The position numbers and the translations under genes were made by a program. This document shows positions 45,758 through 56,512 of a stretch of 64,000 nucleotides of DNA, piece after piece (the first letter of the stretch is position 1; each line of letters opens with the position of its first letter). Source of the stretch: Arachis hypogaea (taxonomy: Eukaryota; Streptophyta; Magnoliopsida; Fabales; Fabaceae); the NCBI RefSeq assembly GCF_003086295.3, contig NC_092052.1, forward strand, positions 78,000,687-78,064,686, given 5' to 3'. The notes below the pieces were generated by a model. That model made no database searches and had not been told where the DNA came from. It was given only the letters and a program-made list of their open reading frames with translations.

Positions 45758-48700
45758 TCATGTATCATTCCCTCCTTTCTCAAAAAGTTTTGTCCTCGAT
45801 TTTGTGTCCATATCAAAAGAAGAGAGATCAGAAACATTGAAATTAGTATAGACATTATACTCACCTGGTAGGTCAATCTTGTAGGCGTTATCATTGATCT
45901 TCTCAAGCACTTGGAATGGGCCATCTTCTCTAGCATCAAGTTTAGACCTCCTTTGAGTAGGAAATATCTCCTTCCTCAAATGTATCCAAACCCAATCTCT
46001 TGGTTCAAAGACTACATGCTTTCGTCTCATGTTAATCCTTTCACCTATAGCTTTGTTCTTCCTCTCAATTAGGTCACGAGCCTTTGCATGTATTGCTTTA
46101 ACCTTCTCAGCCTTGCTTGCTCTATCTAAGCTAACAAGATCACTCAAAGGTAAAGGCATTAAATCCAAGATAGTTAGAGGATTAAAACCATGGACAAGTT
46201 CAAAGGCAAAAAACCAGTGGAAGAATGGATTGTCCTATTATAAACAAACTCAATAAAAGGTAAACAATCTTCCCAGGTTTTCAAATTCTTACCAACAACA
46301 TCACGCAATAAGGTGCCCATTGTCCTATTTACTATTTCAGTTTGACCATCAATCTGAGGGTGACAAATAGTTGAGTATAACAATTTTGTTTCTAACTTAT
46401 TCCACAAAACTTTCCAAAAGTGGCTTAAGAATTCGACATCACGATCAGAAACAATAGTTTGGGGAACACCATGTAAGCGCACAACTTCTCTAAAGAATAG
46501 GTCAGCAATATTTGTGGCATCATCAGTTTTATAGCAAGTAATAAAAAGAGCCATTTTACTAAATCTATCTACCACAACAAAAATGCTATCTCGACCTCTC
46601 CTAGTTCTAGGCCAACAAAGAACAAAGTCCATAGAAATATCAACCCATGGATGCACAGGACAGGTAAAGGAGTATACAAGCCACTTGGTAAAGACTTAGA
46701 TTTAGCTTGTTTACATGCAATGCGTTTAGCACAAAACTTTTCAACATCTTTACGCATGTGGGGCCAATAAAAATCCTCAGATAAAACATCCAAAGTCTTA
46801 TATACACCAAAATGACCCAACAAACCCCCACTATGTGATTGTAGAATAAGTAGCTCCCTAATAGAACAAGTAGGCACACAAATCCTATTACTTCTAATAA
46901 GAAAACCGTGGTGCTTATAGAATTTGTTATGTACACCATATTTAAATGCAGCATAGATAGAGGCAAAATCAGAATCGGTTGCATATAATTCCTTCATACA
47001 CTCAAAACCTAATAGTTTAGAAGTTAGGGTAGTTATTAAGGAATACCTCCTAGATAAGGCATCAGCAACCATATTCTCTTTACCTTGCTTATAGGCGATT
47101 ACGTATGGAAATAATTCAAGAAATTCAACCCATTTTGCATGTCTCTTGTTTAGCTTCCCTTGGCCATTCAAGTGTTTGAGGGATTCATGGTCAGTGTGCA
47201 CCACAAATTCCTTAGGTAGCAAGTAATGCTGCCACACTTCCAAAGCTCGCACCAAGGCATAAAGCTCCTTATCATAAGTTGAGTAATTGAGACAAGATCT
47301 ATTCAACTTCTCACTGAAATAGGCGATTGCTCGCTTTTCCTGCATCAAAACAGCACTATACCAATCCAAAAAGCATCACATTCGATTTTAAAAGTTTTAG
47401 AAAAATCTGGTAATATAAGAATGGGCCAGAACACAATAAATCTTTTAATGTTTTATTTGCAAGTTCTTGTTCTCGATCCCATTTAAAGCTAACATGTTTC
47501 TTGATGATTTTAGTTAAGGGTGCAATAATAGTGGAAAAATCTTTAACAAACCTCCTATAAAAATCGGCAAGACCATGAAAACTTCTAACATCATAGACAT
47601 TCTGAGGTGTGGGACATTCTCTAATAGCCTTCACCTTCTCGTCATCTTCCTCAATCCCCTTAGAACTTATCACAAAACCTAGGAACACGACTTTACTTAG
47701 ACAGAACGATAACTTTTGGAGAACAGCATACAATTTTTATTTATAAGTACCTCTAAAACAAACTAAACATGCAAAATATGATCATCTAAACAATTACTGT
47801 TGATAAGAATATCATCAAAATAAACAATTAAAAATTTGCCTAAAAATTCTTTCAAAACATGATTCATTAATCTCATGAATGTACTAGGTGCATTAGTCAA
47901 TCCAAATGGCATAACTAACCACTCATACAAACCATATTTAGTTTTAAAAGTTATTTTCCATTCATCACCAAGTTTTATTTGTATTTGTTGATAACCACTC
48001 CTTAACTCTCTTTTAGTAAAAATAATAGAACAATGCAATTCATCAAGTCTAGGAATAGGATGGCGATACTTTACCGTAATCTTGTTTACAGCTTTACAGT
48101 CAACACACATCCTCCATGAGCCATCCTTCTTGGGCATCAATAGTACCGGAACAGCACAAAGACTCATGCTTTCTTTCATAAAACCCTTAGCCAAAAGGTC
48201 CTCGAATTGCCGTTGCAATTCTTTTGTTTCCTCAGGATTCGTCCGATAAGTTGGCCGGTTTGGAATACTTGAACTAGGGACAAAGTTAATTTGATGTTCA
48301 ATGCCACATAACAGAGGTAAACCTGGAGGCATCTCCTCCGGGAAGACATCCCCAAATTCTTGCAAAAGTGAAATAAAAGCACTAGGAAGTTCATGGTTAG
48401 TGTCAATGGTAGATAGTAAAGTTTCTCTAAATCTCACTAACACCAATATTTTTTTTCCTAAACTAACAGGCTTCAGATCCTCTCTTTTGCATAAAAACAC
48501 ATCTTATGAGCACCCTCACTCTCTATGAGACCCATATATTTTTTGCTCTTACAACTCTTTTTTTCACTCAGACCCTGACTCTTTTTCTTACTCTTTTCTT
48601 CTCTAAGAGCCTTCCCTTTACCCTCTTATTTTTTCAATTATCTCACATCCTAAAGACTCATTTATGGATTCGCATATGCTCAATTGCTCCAAGTACACTT

Positions 48701-49207
48701 CTTTAGGGGATAAAGGTGCAAGGGTAATCTTCTTCCCAAGGTAAGTAAAGGAGTATCGGTTTGTGAAACTATCATGGACCACCCTTCTATCATACTGCCA
48801 TAGACGCCCTAGGAGTAGATCACAAGCCTGCATGAAAACCACGTCACAAAGTACTTCATCACTATATCTCCCAATAGAGACTGTATGCGGACTTGCTTCA
48901 CAACCTTCAGTTCACCAACATCACTTAGTCACTCCGGTTTGTAAGGGTTAGGGTGTTTAGTGAATTTCAAGCCTAATTTTGTGACGGTCGTTGAGCTAGC
49001 AACATTTGTATGACTTCTAGCATCAATGATCATGAGTACAACCTTGCCTCCCAACAAAACTTTTAAATGAAAGATGTTCTCACGCTGTTTTAGACGATCG
49101 TCCTTGGCTTGTACATTTAAGATCGGCCTAATAACAAGCGCGTCGCCACTAACAATATACTCAACTATATCATCATCATCCCCATGTGGAATGTCCTCAT
49201 TCCGCAT
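45758..49207 (-). pseudogene. pol: Element E: chromovirus-like pol, broken
   Basis: Minus-strand order: a protease remnant with DARS where DSGS is usual (48929-49207), a linker (48618-48842), RT with VYFDD (47763-48500) and GFVISSKGIE (47356-47733), RNase H ([23 protein letters not shown], 46900-47369), and integrase with GHFGVYKT, C-x2-C, VSDRDVEF and DGQTEIVNR (46174-46900). Its C-terminus is GPFQVLEKINDNAYKIDLPGEY (45758-46168). The INDNAYK tail and the absence of a visible chromodomain point to a Reina- or CRM-like chromovirus; I cannot decide which. At least five frameshifts or stops. Confidence 0.87.
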
Positions 49208-49986
49208 ATGACCATGGTCCTTTTATTTGGACACTCGGAAGCATAATAGCCTAATTTGTGGCACTTAATGCAAGTAATATCATGATGCCATAAAGGAGGT
49301 TTAGAAGTGGAATTAGGCATATGCTAGTCTGTAGACCTCTCCTTTGATTCGATAGGTTTAGATACAGTCTTCTCCCTGAAATTAACACCTCTAGAATCAC
49401 ACCTTGAAGTAGGGTTGGGAGAAATATGCAGCCCCTTCGCCTTTTGCTGTTTTTCCACCTTGATAGCTAGATTCACTAAGTCTTCCATATCTACGAATGG
49501 GTGACGTTCAATATTATTTACACTGTCTTAATTTAGCCCACTCAAGAAACGTGCCATAGTAGCCTCAGACTCCTTAATATTTGTCTAGATTAGCTGCATC
49601 TCCATCTCCTTATGATACTCATCTATAGACTTAGAACCTTGGTATAGCTATTTGAGTAGTTGATGAAGCTCCCTGTAGTAGTACGAAGGGACAAACCCTG
49701 TCGCATGACCTTCTTCATCTTTTTCCAAGACTGAATTGGTGGTTTTCTATTCTGTATCCTCTTTTTGTCCAGCTCGGCCCACTAGATAAGGGCATAATCC
49801 GAGAATTCTATAGCTGCTAGTCTGACCTTTTTCACATCAGAGTAGTTATGACACTGAAATAGGAGCTCCACCTTCCATTCCCATTCCAGGTAAGCTCAGG
49901 GTCACTTCTGCCGTTAAATTCTAGGATGCGTATCTTGATAGCATTAAGGTTACTATCAACATCTTCCGGTTGTCTATTACGCCAGG
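49208..49986 (-). pseudogene. gag: Element E: gag, C-terminal part, broken
   Basis: Minus-strand frames give a chromovirus gag: IRILEFNGRSDPEL, then a degraded gag domain, then a zinc knuckle CIKCHKLGYYASEC in which the histidine is now tyrosine (near 49240). Many stops. The N-terminal part lies at 63766-63968, on the far side of solo LTR F. Confidence 0.75.
49982..49986 (+). other. Target-site duplication CCAGG, left
   Basis: CCAGG directly before TGTAACACCC; the matching copy is at 63766-63770. Confidence 0.9.
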
Positions 49987-50459
49987 TGTAACACCCTAAT
50001 TAGCCTAAACTTTACCTCGCGTCGTGAAGCAAAGGTTAATAAAGGATTATGACAGTTCTAAGCTTATACATATAATATATAGAAAAAATTAATATAATCT
50101 AGAAGCCTAATAAAGGATATAGCTCAAAACAGGATCTAAAAAGTGCAAAACGTACTATCGAAGCTTCTAACTTAAGGAATAAGAAGCAGAAATAATATAA
50201 CAAAAGATAATAGTATAATATCATAAGAATCTAGCCACGGCTCGTGGAGTTTAACCCGGCTAGCCATATATACATACAAACAAAAACCTGACAGTAAAAC
50301 AACTTATACAAGTTTTTCTCTCTCAAATACAAGCCTTTAGGCCAAAAACAAAACACAAAAGTGAGAGATGTATAAACAAAATAAACAAAAGGACTCCAAG
50401 ATAACAGGATCCTCCACTTCTGTCACCATCCAAAGAAACTCACCGAGGTGGGTTGCGAC

Positions 50460-50514
50460 CTGCATCTAAAAAATACAACAGAAATATGGTATGAGAACCA
50501 GAGGTTCTTAGTAT
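50460..50514 (-). promoter_or_regulatory. LTR block: branchpoint-like site, hairpin, splice acceptor, LTR F
   Basis: On the minus strand TACTAAGAACC, TCTGGTTCTCA, a T-rich run and TTTTTTAGATGCAG. AAGAACC can pair with GGTTCT. Same order as in families 1 and H. Confidence 0.55.
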
Positions 50515-51644
50515 GGTAACAGTGCCCAGTGATGTAGGATATAAGACCTCGGGATACCAATGGCAATCCTAGACTTCATATCCATCACAAGATTCATCTT
50601 AAAGCTTACTAAAACAATAAAGCATATATACAAAATCTTAACATAAAAAAACATGGTAATCTATCTTAGGGGATTTCTATTCTAACCAAACACCGCTGTC
50701 CCACAGCCTTCACCAACCTATCCTCCATGCGATCCCATTGCCACTGCCTTTTGAACCTCCTTAATCCAGTAGAAAGCACAATTAATTACAATGCAAGTAA
50801 AACACAAGTAGAAGCATATAAGGCAAGTAGTTCAAGTAAGCAAATAGGCATGTTATTCAATTAAGCATGCAATTACAAGTCGGCAAAGCAGACAAACAGA
50901 TAGAAAATACACATGATGAATGCCTGTCCTATTGGCTATGATATCACATTATCGGTTCAACTGCCAACCCGACACATCTCCATGGAGATGTCGCCCTTCA
51001 GAATCATCATTGGGAACCCCCGAGATATAGTTCTCGGATCACTGTCCAGGGTTTTGTGCCTGCACGATCTATTGATCCGAAGGGATGCAAGCGTGATACT
51101 CTTGCCACGGACCTCACATCTCAATGCAAGCGGGATGAACCACCGTCCTTACGCCCCCGCTGCTACCTCGACAGGCAAAATCCAACCACCGTCCGTGCCG
51201 GGCACATAGTGTCTCATCTATATATCTCAGAAAAAAATAGTAGTTCAGTGGTTTTTCAAAAAATATTTTCAATACCTCAATGATTCATCATTGCACATTC
51301 GAGTCCTTGACTCATCTCAACCATTGTCACATCAACATTTCCATTTCGAGTCCTCGACTAAGCTCAACTACTGTCAAATTAATCCTTATTCCGAATTCAT
51401 TAGTTCATCAGTTCTCATCTCATATATCAATCATTATTCACATACCATCAAACCATCTTCAGTACACCAAAACCTAACCCTCCGTTTTCTAATTTTTCAT
51501 AAGAATATCAACTAAAACCCTTAGGTTATTTCCCATGTTCTCATACTCAAAATTAAGCCCAAAAGTCTTAAAATGGTGTCCTAGAAGCTTATAATCTTGT
51601 TGGGAAGCTGAAGTAGTTGAAAACAAATTTTAAATTTGAGAAAC

Positions 51645-51985
51645 AGGGCGTGTGCGTACACACAAAGGTGTGCGCGCGCACGCTCTGGAGAAGTTTTAAA
51701 ACGTGTGCATACGCATAGAGGTGTGCATACGCACAGGTGCCGGAATTCATAATGTATGTTTGCTCGCACAACCTGTGTAATGCCTTCAAGAAACTAACCT
51801 TCCCAACGTGTGCGTGCGCACAGGGCTGTGCATACACACAGGTTGCAAAACCTCATTGGTATGTGCGCGCACAAGCGGTGCTAGTGCTGCAAACAGGGAG
51901 CCTTCCCCTGCGTGTGCATACGCATAGGTCTATGCGTGTGCACAGCTTTAAAATTCCGCAGGGTTGTGCGTGCGCACATACCAGA
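51645..51985 (-). repeat. Paired palindrome array of LTR F
   Basis: About ten dyads of the GTGTGCGTGCGCAC type in pairs 4-8 bases apart, with ordinary spacers of 40-80 bases. The core word is unlike those of A/B, C, D and G. Confidence 0.78.
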
Positions 51986-52790
51986 AATCACAAAATTCTA
52001 CAACTTTGTAGAATTTCATATTTTCAACACCAACTTTGAATGATCATAACTTCCTCTACAAAAACTCAAATCTTACAAACTTTATATCGAATTGAAGGAT
52101 TTTCAATAAACTTTAGTTTCAAGAAAATTCCAATCAATTTTGAAAACTGAGGCATAAGTTATGATTAGACAAAGTTCACCAAAAATCAACTCTTACCAAA
52201 AGTTCACCAATAACCAATTTCTCAATTTTCACAACTCAAACCAATCAAAACCAAATAAAGCCATTTCAAACTCCATTTTTCATTGAATTCTACCCTCTTA
52301 GGTCACAATTCACAATTGACACCAACCTTCCATCACTCTTCATCATTTTCAATCTCAATATCAACATATAACAATTACAAACAATTCTCCACCAACACAT
52401 TCACCATTCATTATTCTATTACTATCAATTTTCATCACTAAACTCATTCATGCTCCACATCAATGATAAAAAATATACAATTATTCAAAATCATCAAGCA
52501 TCATATCTCAACATTATTATTTCTCATCATAACAATATCAATTCAACATACAACATCAACCAACCATCATCAACAACCACATGAATCCAAACCTATCCTA
52601 TGGGTCACTGCCCTAAGTGTCCATGAATATTATAACTACACAAAGAAACTGAAACCATACCTTGGCCGATTCCCAATATGCCAAAAACTCAAATTGAGCA
52701 CAAGCTAATCTATCCAACATAATTTAAGCCACCAACAACCACCAACAAGCTCCAACAAGTTCTAATAGCTCCCAAACTCAATAATCAAGC

Positions 52791-52814
52791 TATATATATA
52801 TATATATATATATA
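52791..52814. repeat. (TA)n microsatellite
   Basis: About 12 TA units inside LTR F. Confidence 0.95.
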
Positions 52815-53042
52815 AATCATCAAAAATCAACCTAGGGCTTAAAATAAACATAATCTCACAAGGTTTTCAAGAGATCTTACCTTGTCCAACAGTTTTGGAA
52901 GCCAAAACCACCGACAATCAAGTGCTAGAGTGTACCTAAAACACCCAAAACACAAGATTTCACTTAAAACCAAACACTAAAACTCAAATTTAACAAGGGC
53001 ACGAAAACTGGGCAGGAAAACTCGAGAAACTTACCACAAGGC

Positions 53043-54550
53043 TGGTGCACGAATTGTGAATCACACTTTTCATAATTTGTACCACTAACCAGCAAGTGCA
53101 CTGGGTCGTCCAAGTAATACCTTATGTGAGTAAGGGTCGAATCCCACGGAGATTGTTGGTTTGAAGCAATCTCTGGTTATCTTGTAAATCTTAGTTAGGA
53201 GGTCAATTATAATTATCAGTTGACTTGCAAATGAACAAGGGAACATAAAATAAATACTTGGTATACAGTAATGGAGAATATGTTGGAGTTTTGGAGATAC
53301 TTTGTCTTCTGAATCTCTGCTTTCTCCCTGTCTTCTTCTTCACGCATGCAAGGTTCCTCCTATGGCAAGCTGTGTGTTGGTAGATCACCGTTGTCAATGG
53401 TTACCATCCGTCCTCTCAGTGAAAAAGGTCCAGGTGTGCTGTCATCGCACGGCTAATCATCTGTCGATTCTCGATCATGTCAGAATAAGATTCATTGATC
53501 CTTTTGCGTCTGTCACTACGCCCAACACTCGCAAGTTTGAAGCTCGTCATAGTCATTCAGTCCCTAAATCCTACTCGGAATACCACAGACAAGGTTTAGA
53601 CTTTCCGGATTCTCAAGAATGCTGCCAATGGATTCTAGCTTATACTACAAAGATTCTGATTAAGAATCCAAGAGATATTCATTCAATCGAAAGTAGAACG
53701 GAGGTGGTTGTCAGGCACACGTTCATAGGTTGAGAATGGTGATGACTGTCACGGATCATCACATCCATGATATTGAAGTGCGAATGAACATCTTAGATAG
53801 AAACAAGCGTGTTTGAATAGAAAACATAAATAGTTGCATTAATTCATCGAGACACAGCAGAGCTCCTCACCCCCAACAAATGCCGTCAGAGATTACAAAG
53901 TTCAGATCTAAAATGTCATGAGATCCAAAATAAATCTCTAAAATTTGTTTAAATACTAAACTAGTAACCTAGGTTTACAGAAAATGAGTAAACTATGATA
54001 GATAGTGCAGAAATCCACTTCTGGGCCACTTGGTGTGTGCTGGGGCTGAGACTTAAGCTTCTCACGTGCCTGGGCTGTTTTGGGGTTCAACGCCAGGCTG
54101 TAACCTGTTTCTGGCATTGAACTCCAACTTGTAACTTGTTTCTGGTGCTGGACGCCAGACTGCAACATGGAACTGGCGTTGAACGCCAGTTTACGTCATC
54201 TATCCTTGAGCAAAGTATGGACTATTATATATTGCTGGAAAGCCCTGGAACGCAATTGAGAGCGCGCCATTTAGAGTTCTGTAGCTCCAGAAAATCCACT
54301 TTGAGTGCAGGAAGGTTAGAATCCAACAGCATCAGCAGTCCTTTTTCAGCCTGAATCAGATTTTTGCTCAGCTCCCTCAATTTCAGCCAGAAAATACCTG
54401 AAATTACAGAAAAACACACTAACTCATAGTAAAGTCCAGAAATGTGATTTTTAATTAAAAAACTAATAAAAATATACTAAAAACTAACTAAATCATACTA
54501 AAAACTAAGTAAAAACAATGCCAAAAAGCGTATAAATTATCCGCTCATCA
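53043..54550 (-). mobile_element. Element G: 3' LTR, 1508 bp
   Basis: On the minus strand it starts TGATGAGCGG at 54550 and ends GTGCACCA at 53043. It contains the CTGGCGTTGAACGCCAG palindrome at 54173-54189 and three degenerate ones upstream (54086-54158). Open frames in it are chance. Confidence 0.9.
54086..54189 (-). repeat. AACGCCAG palindromes in element G's 3' LTR
   Basis: Four dyads, the last perfect (8-bp arms, 1-base centre). The 5' LTR has the same set at 62776-62882. Confidence 0.8.
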
Positions 54551-54588
54551 CAACACCAAACTTAAATTGTTGCTTGTCCCCAAGCAAC
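54551..54588 (-). promoter_or_regulatory. Element G: hairpin plus 3' polypurine tract
   Basis: Minus strand: GTTGCTTG, loop GGGA, CAAGCAAC (54588-54569), then AATTTAAGTTTGGTGTTG (54568-54551) directly before the LTR start. The stem is 8 bp and perfect. Confidence 0.85.
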
Positions 54589-55797
54589 TAAAAACAAAGT
54601 AGGATAAAAAGAAGAGAATATACAATGAATTCCAAAAACATCTATGAAGATCAGTGTTAATTAGATGAGCGGGGCTATTAGCTTTTTGCTTCTGAACAGT
54701 TTTGGCATCTCACTTTATCCTTTGAAGTTCAGAATGATTAGCATCTATAGGAACTCAGAATTTAGATAGTGTTATTGATTCTCCTAGTTCAGTATGTTGA
54801 TTCTTGAACACAGCTACTTTATGAGTCTTGGCCGTGGCCCTAAGCACTCTGTTTTCCAGTATTACCACCGGATACATACATGCCACAGACACATAACTGG
54901 GTGAACCTTTTCAGATTGTGACTCAGCTTTGCTAAAGTCCACAATTAGAGGTGTCCAGGGTTCTTAAGCACCCTCTGTTTTTTTTTTTTTTGCTTTGGAC
55001 CTCGACTTTAACCGCTCAGTCTCAAGTTTTCACTTGACACCTTCACGCCATAAGCACATGGTTAGGGACAGCTTGGTTTAGCCGCTAAGGCTAGGATTTT
55101 ATTCCTTTAGACCCTCCTATCCACTGATGCTCAAAGCCTTGGATCCTTTTTATTACCCTTGCTTTTGGTTTTAAGGGCTATTGGCTTTTTGCTCTTGCCT
55201 TTTGGTTTAAAGAGCTTTTGGCTTTTTCTGCTTGCTTTTTCTTTTTCTTGCTCTCTTTTTTTTCGTATTTTTTTTTTGCAAGCTTTGTTCTTCACTGCTT
55301 TTTCTTGCTTCAAGAATCATTTTTATGATTTTTCAGATTATCAAATAACATTTCTCCTTTTCATCATTCTTTCAAGAGCCAATAATTTTAACATTCATAA
55401 ACAACAAATTCAAAAGAAATATGCACTGTTCAAGCATTCATTCAGAAAACAAAAAGTATTGCCACCACATCAAAATAATTAAACTATTTTAAAATTCAAA
55501 ATTCATGTACTTCTTTTTCTTTTTCAGAAAATAATTTTCATTTAAGAAAGGTGATGGATTCATAGGACATTCATATCTTTAAGACATAGACACTTAGATA
55601 CTAGTGATCATATAGTAAAGACACAAACATAATTAAACATGAAGCATAGTAAACGAAAAATAGGAAAATAAGAACAAGGAGATTAAGGAATGGGTCCACC
55701 TTAATGAGGGTGGCGTCTTCCTCTTCTTGAAGAACCAATGGTGCTCTTGAGCTCCTCTATGTCTCTTCCTTGCCTTTGTTGCTCTTTCCTTATAGCT

Positions 55798-55838
55798 CTT
55801 TGATCTGCAGTCAATTGCTCTACCACTGAATTATGGAA
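55798..55838 (-). ncRNA. tRNA-Cys(GCA)-like fragment
   Basis: Minus strand: CCATAATTCAGTGGTAGAGC then AATTGACTGCAGATCAA. This reads as the acceptor edge, D-arm and anticodon arm of plant tRNA-Cys, with GCA in the anticodon place. The variable and T arms are missing, so it is not a working tRNA gene. Confidence 0.65.
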
Positions 55839-55858
55839 AAACAAAAGCGATGCTTTTA

Positions 55859-55897
55859 CCACACCAAACTTAAAAGGTTTGCTCGTCCTCGAGCAAA
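55859..55897 (-). promoter_or_regulatory. Element G: internal hairpin plus purine-tract copy
   Basis: Minus strand: TTTGCTCG, loop AGGA, CGAGCAAA (55897-55878), then CCTTTTAAGTTTGGTGTGG (55877-55859). It lies about 1.3 kb before the true 3' module, as in copies A and B. Confidence 0.75.
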
Positions 55898-56081
55898 AGA
55901 AGAAAGAAGTGGAGAAGATGGAGGAGATGGAAGTGTGTGAATAGGTGGGTTTGGGAGGGAAATGGTTTGAATTTGAATGGTGAGGTAGGTGGGGATCCTG
56001 TGGGGTCCACAGATCTAGTGGAGTCAAGGATTTAGCATCCCTGCTCCAATTAGGCATAGAAAATGCCTTTACTGTGCAATC

Positions 56082-56192
56082 CTGGCGTTTAACGCCAGAC
56101 TGCTGCCTGTTTCTGGCGTTTAACGCCAGACTGATGCTTGTTTCTGGCGTTAAACGCCAGCTTGGTGCTTGTTTCTCGCGTTTAAACGCCAG
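56082..56192 (-). repeat. CTGGCGTTTAACGCCAG palindromes in G's 3' region
   Basis: Four palindromes at regular 30-base spacing; three are perfect with 8-bp arms and the last is damaged (CTCGCGTTTAAACGCCAG). Confidence 0.85.
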
Positions 56193-56339
56193 AATGATCT
56201 TCCTCCAGGGTGTGCTGTTTTTCATGCTATTTTTCATTCTATTTTTTATTTTCCATTTGTTTTTGTGACTTCACATGATCATCAACCTAAAGAAAACATA
56301 AAATAGTCATGGAAAATAAATAGATATAATTAAATAACA

Positions 56340-56355
56340 TTGGGTTGCCTCCCAA
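56340..56355 (-). other. Post-pol hairpin, element G
   Basis: Minus strand TTGGG, AGGCAA, CCCAA. The loop resembles AGACAA of A and B, but the stem differs. Confidence 0.55.
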
Positions 56356-56512
56356 CAAGCGCTTCTTTAATGTCAATAGCTTGACAGTGAGCTCTCATGG
56401 AGCCTCACAGATAATCAGAGCAAGGTTGGGACCTCCCAACACCAAACTTAGAGTTGGGTTGTGGCCTCCCAACACCAAACTTAGAGTTTAACTCTGGGGG
56501 CTTTGGTTGACT

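Larger units (their letters stand above)
54589..56512 (-). other. Element G: 3' non-coding region
   Basis: Follows RNase H on the minus strand with no integrase. It holds the internal hairpin/purine module (55859-55897), two further AAGTTTGGTGTTGGGAGG repeats (56430-56490), a tRNA-Cys-like segment, four CTGGCGTT palindromes and T-rich tracts near 54979 and 55255-55280. Confidence 0.8.

Noticed and set aside
53302..53733. 143-residue open frame
   Set aside because: It lies inside element G's 3' LTR and is not open in the 5' LTR copy.
56082..56192. Rho-independent terminator reading of the palindromes
   Set aside because: Eukaryotic context, no U-run, and the same dyads occur in coding and LTR sequence.
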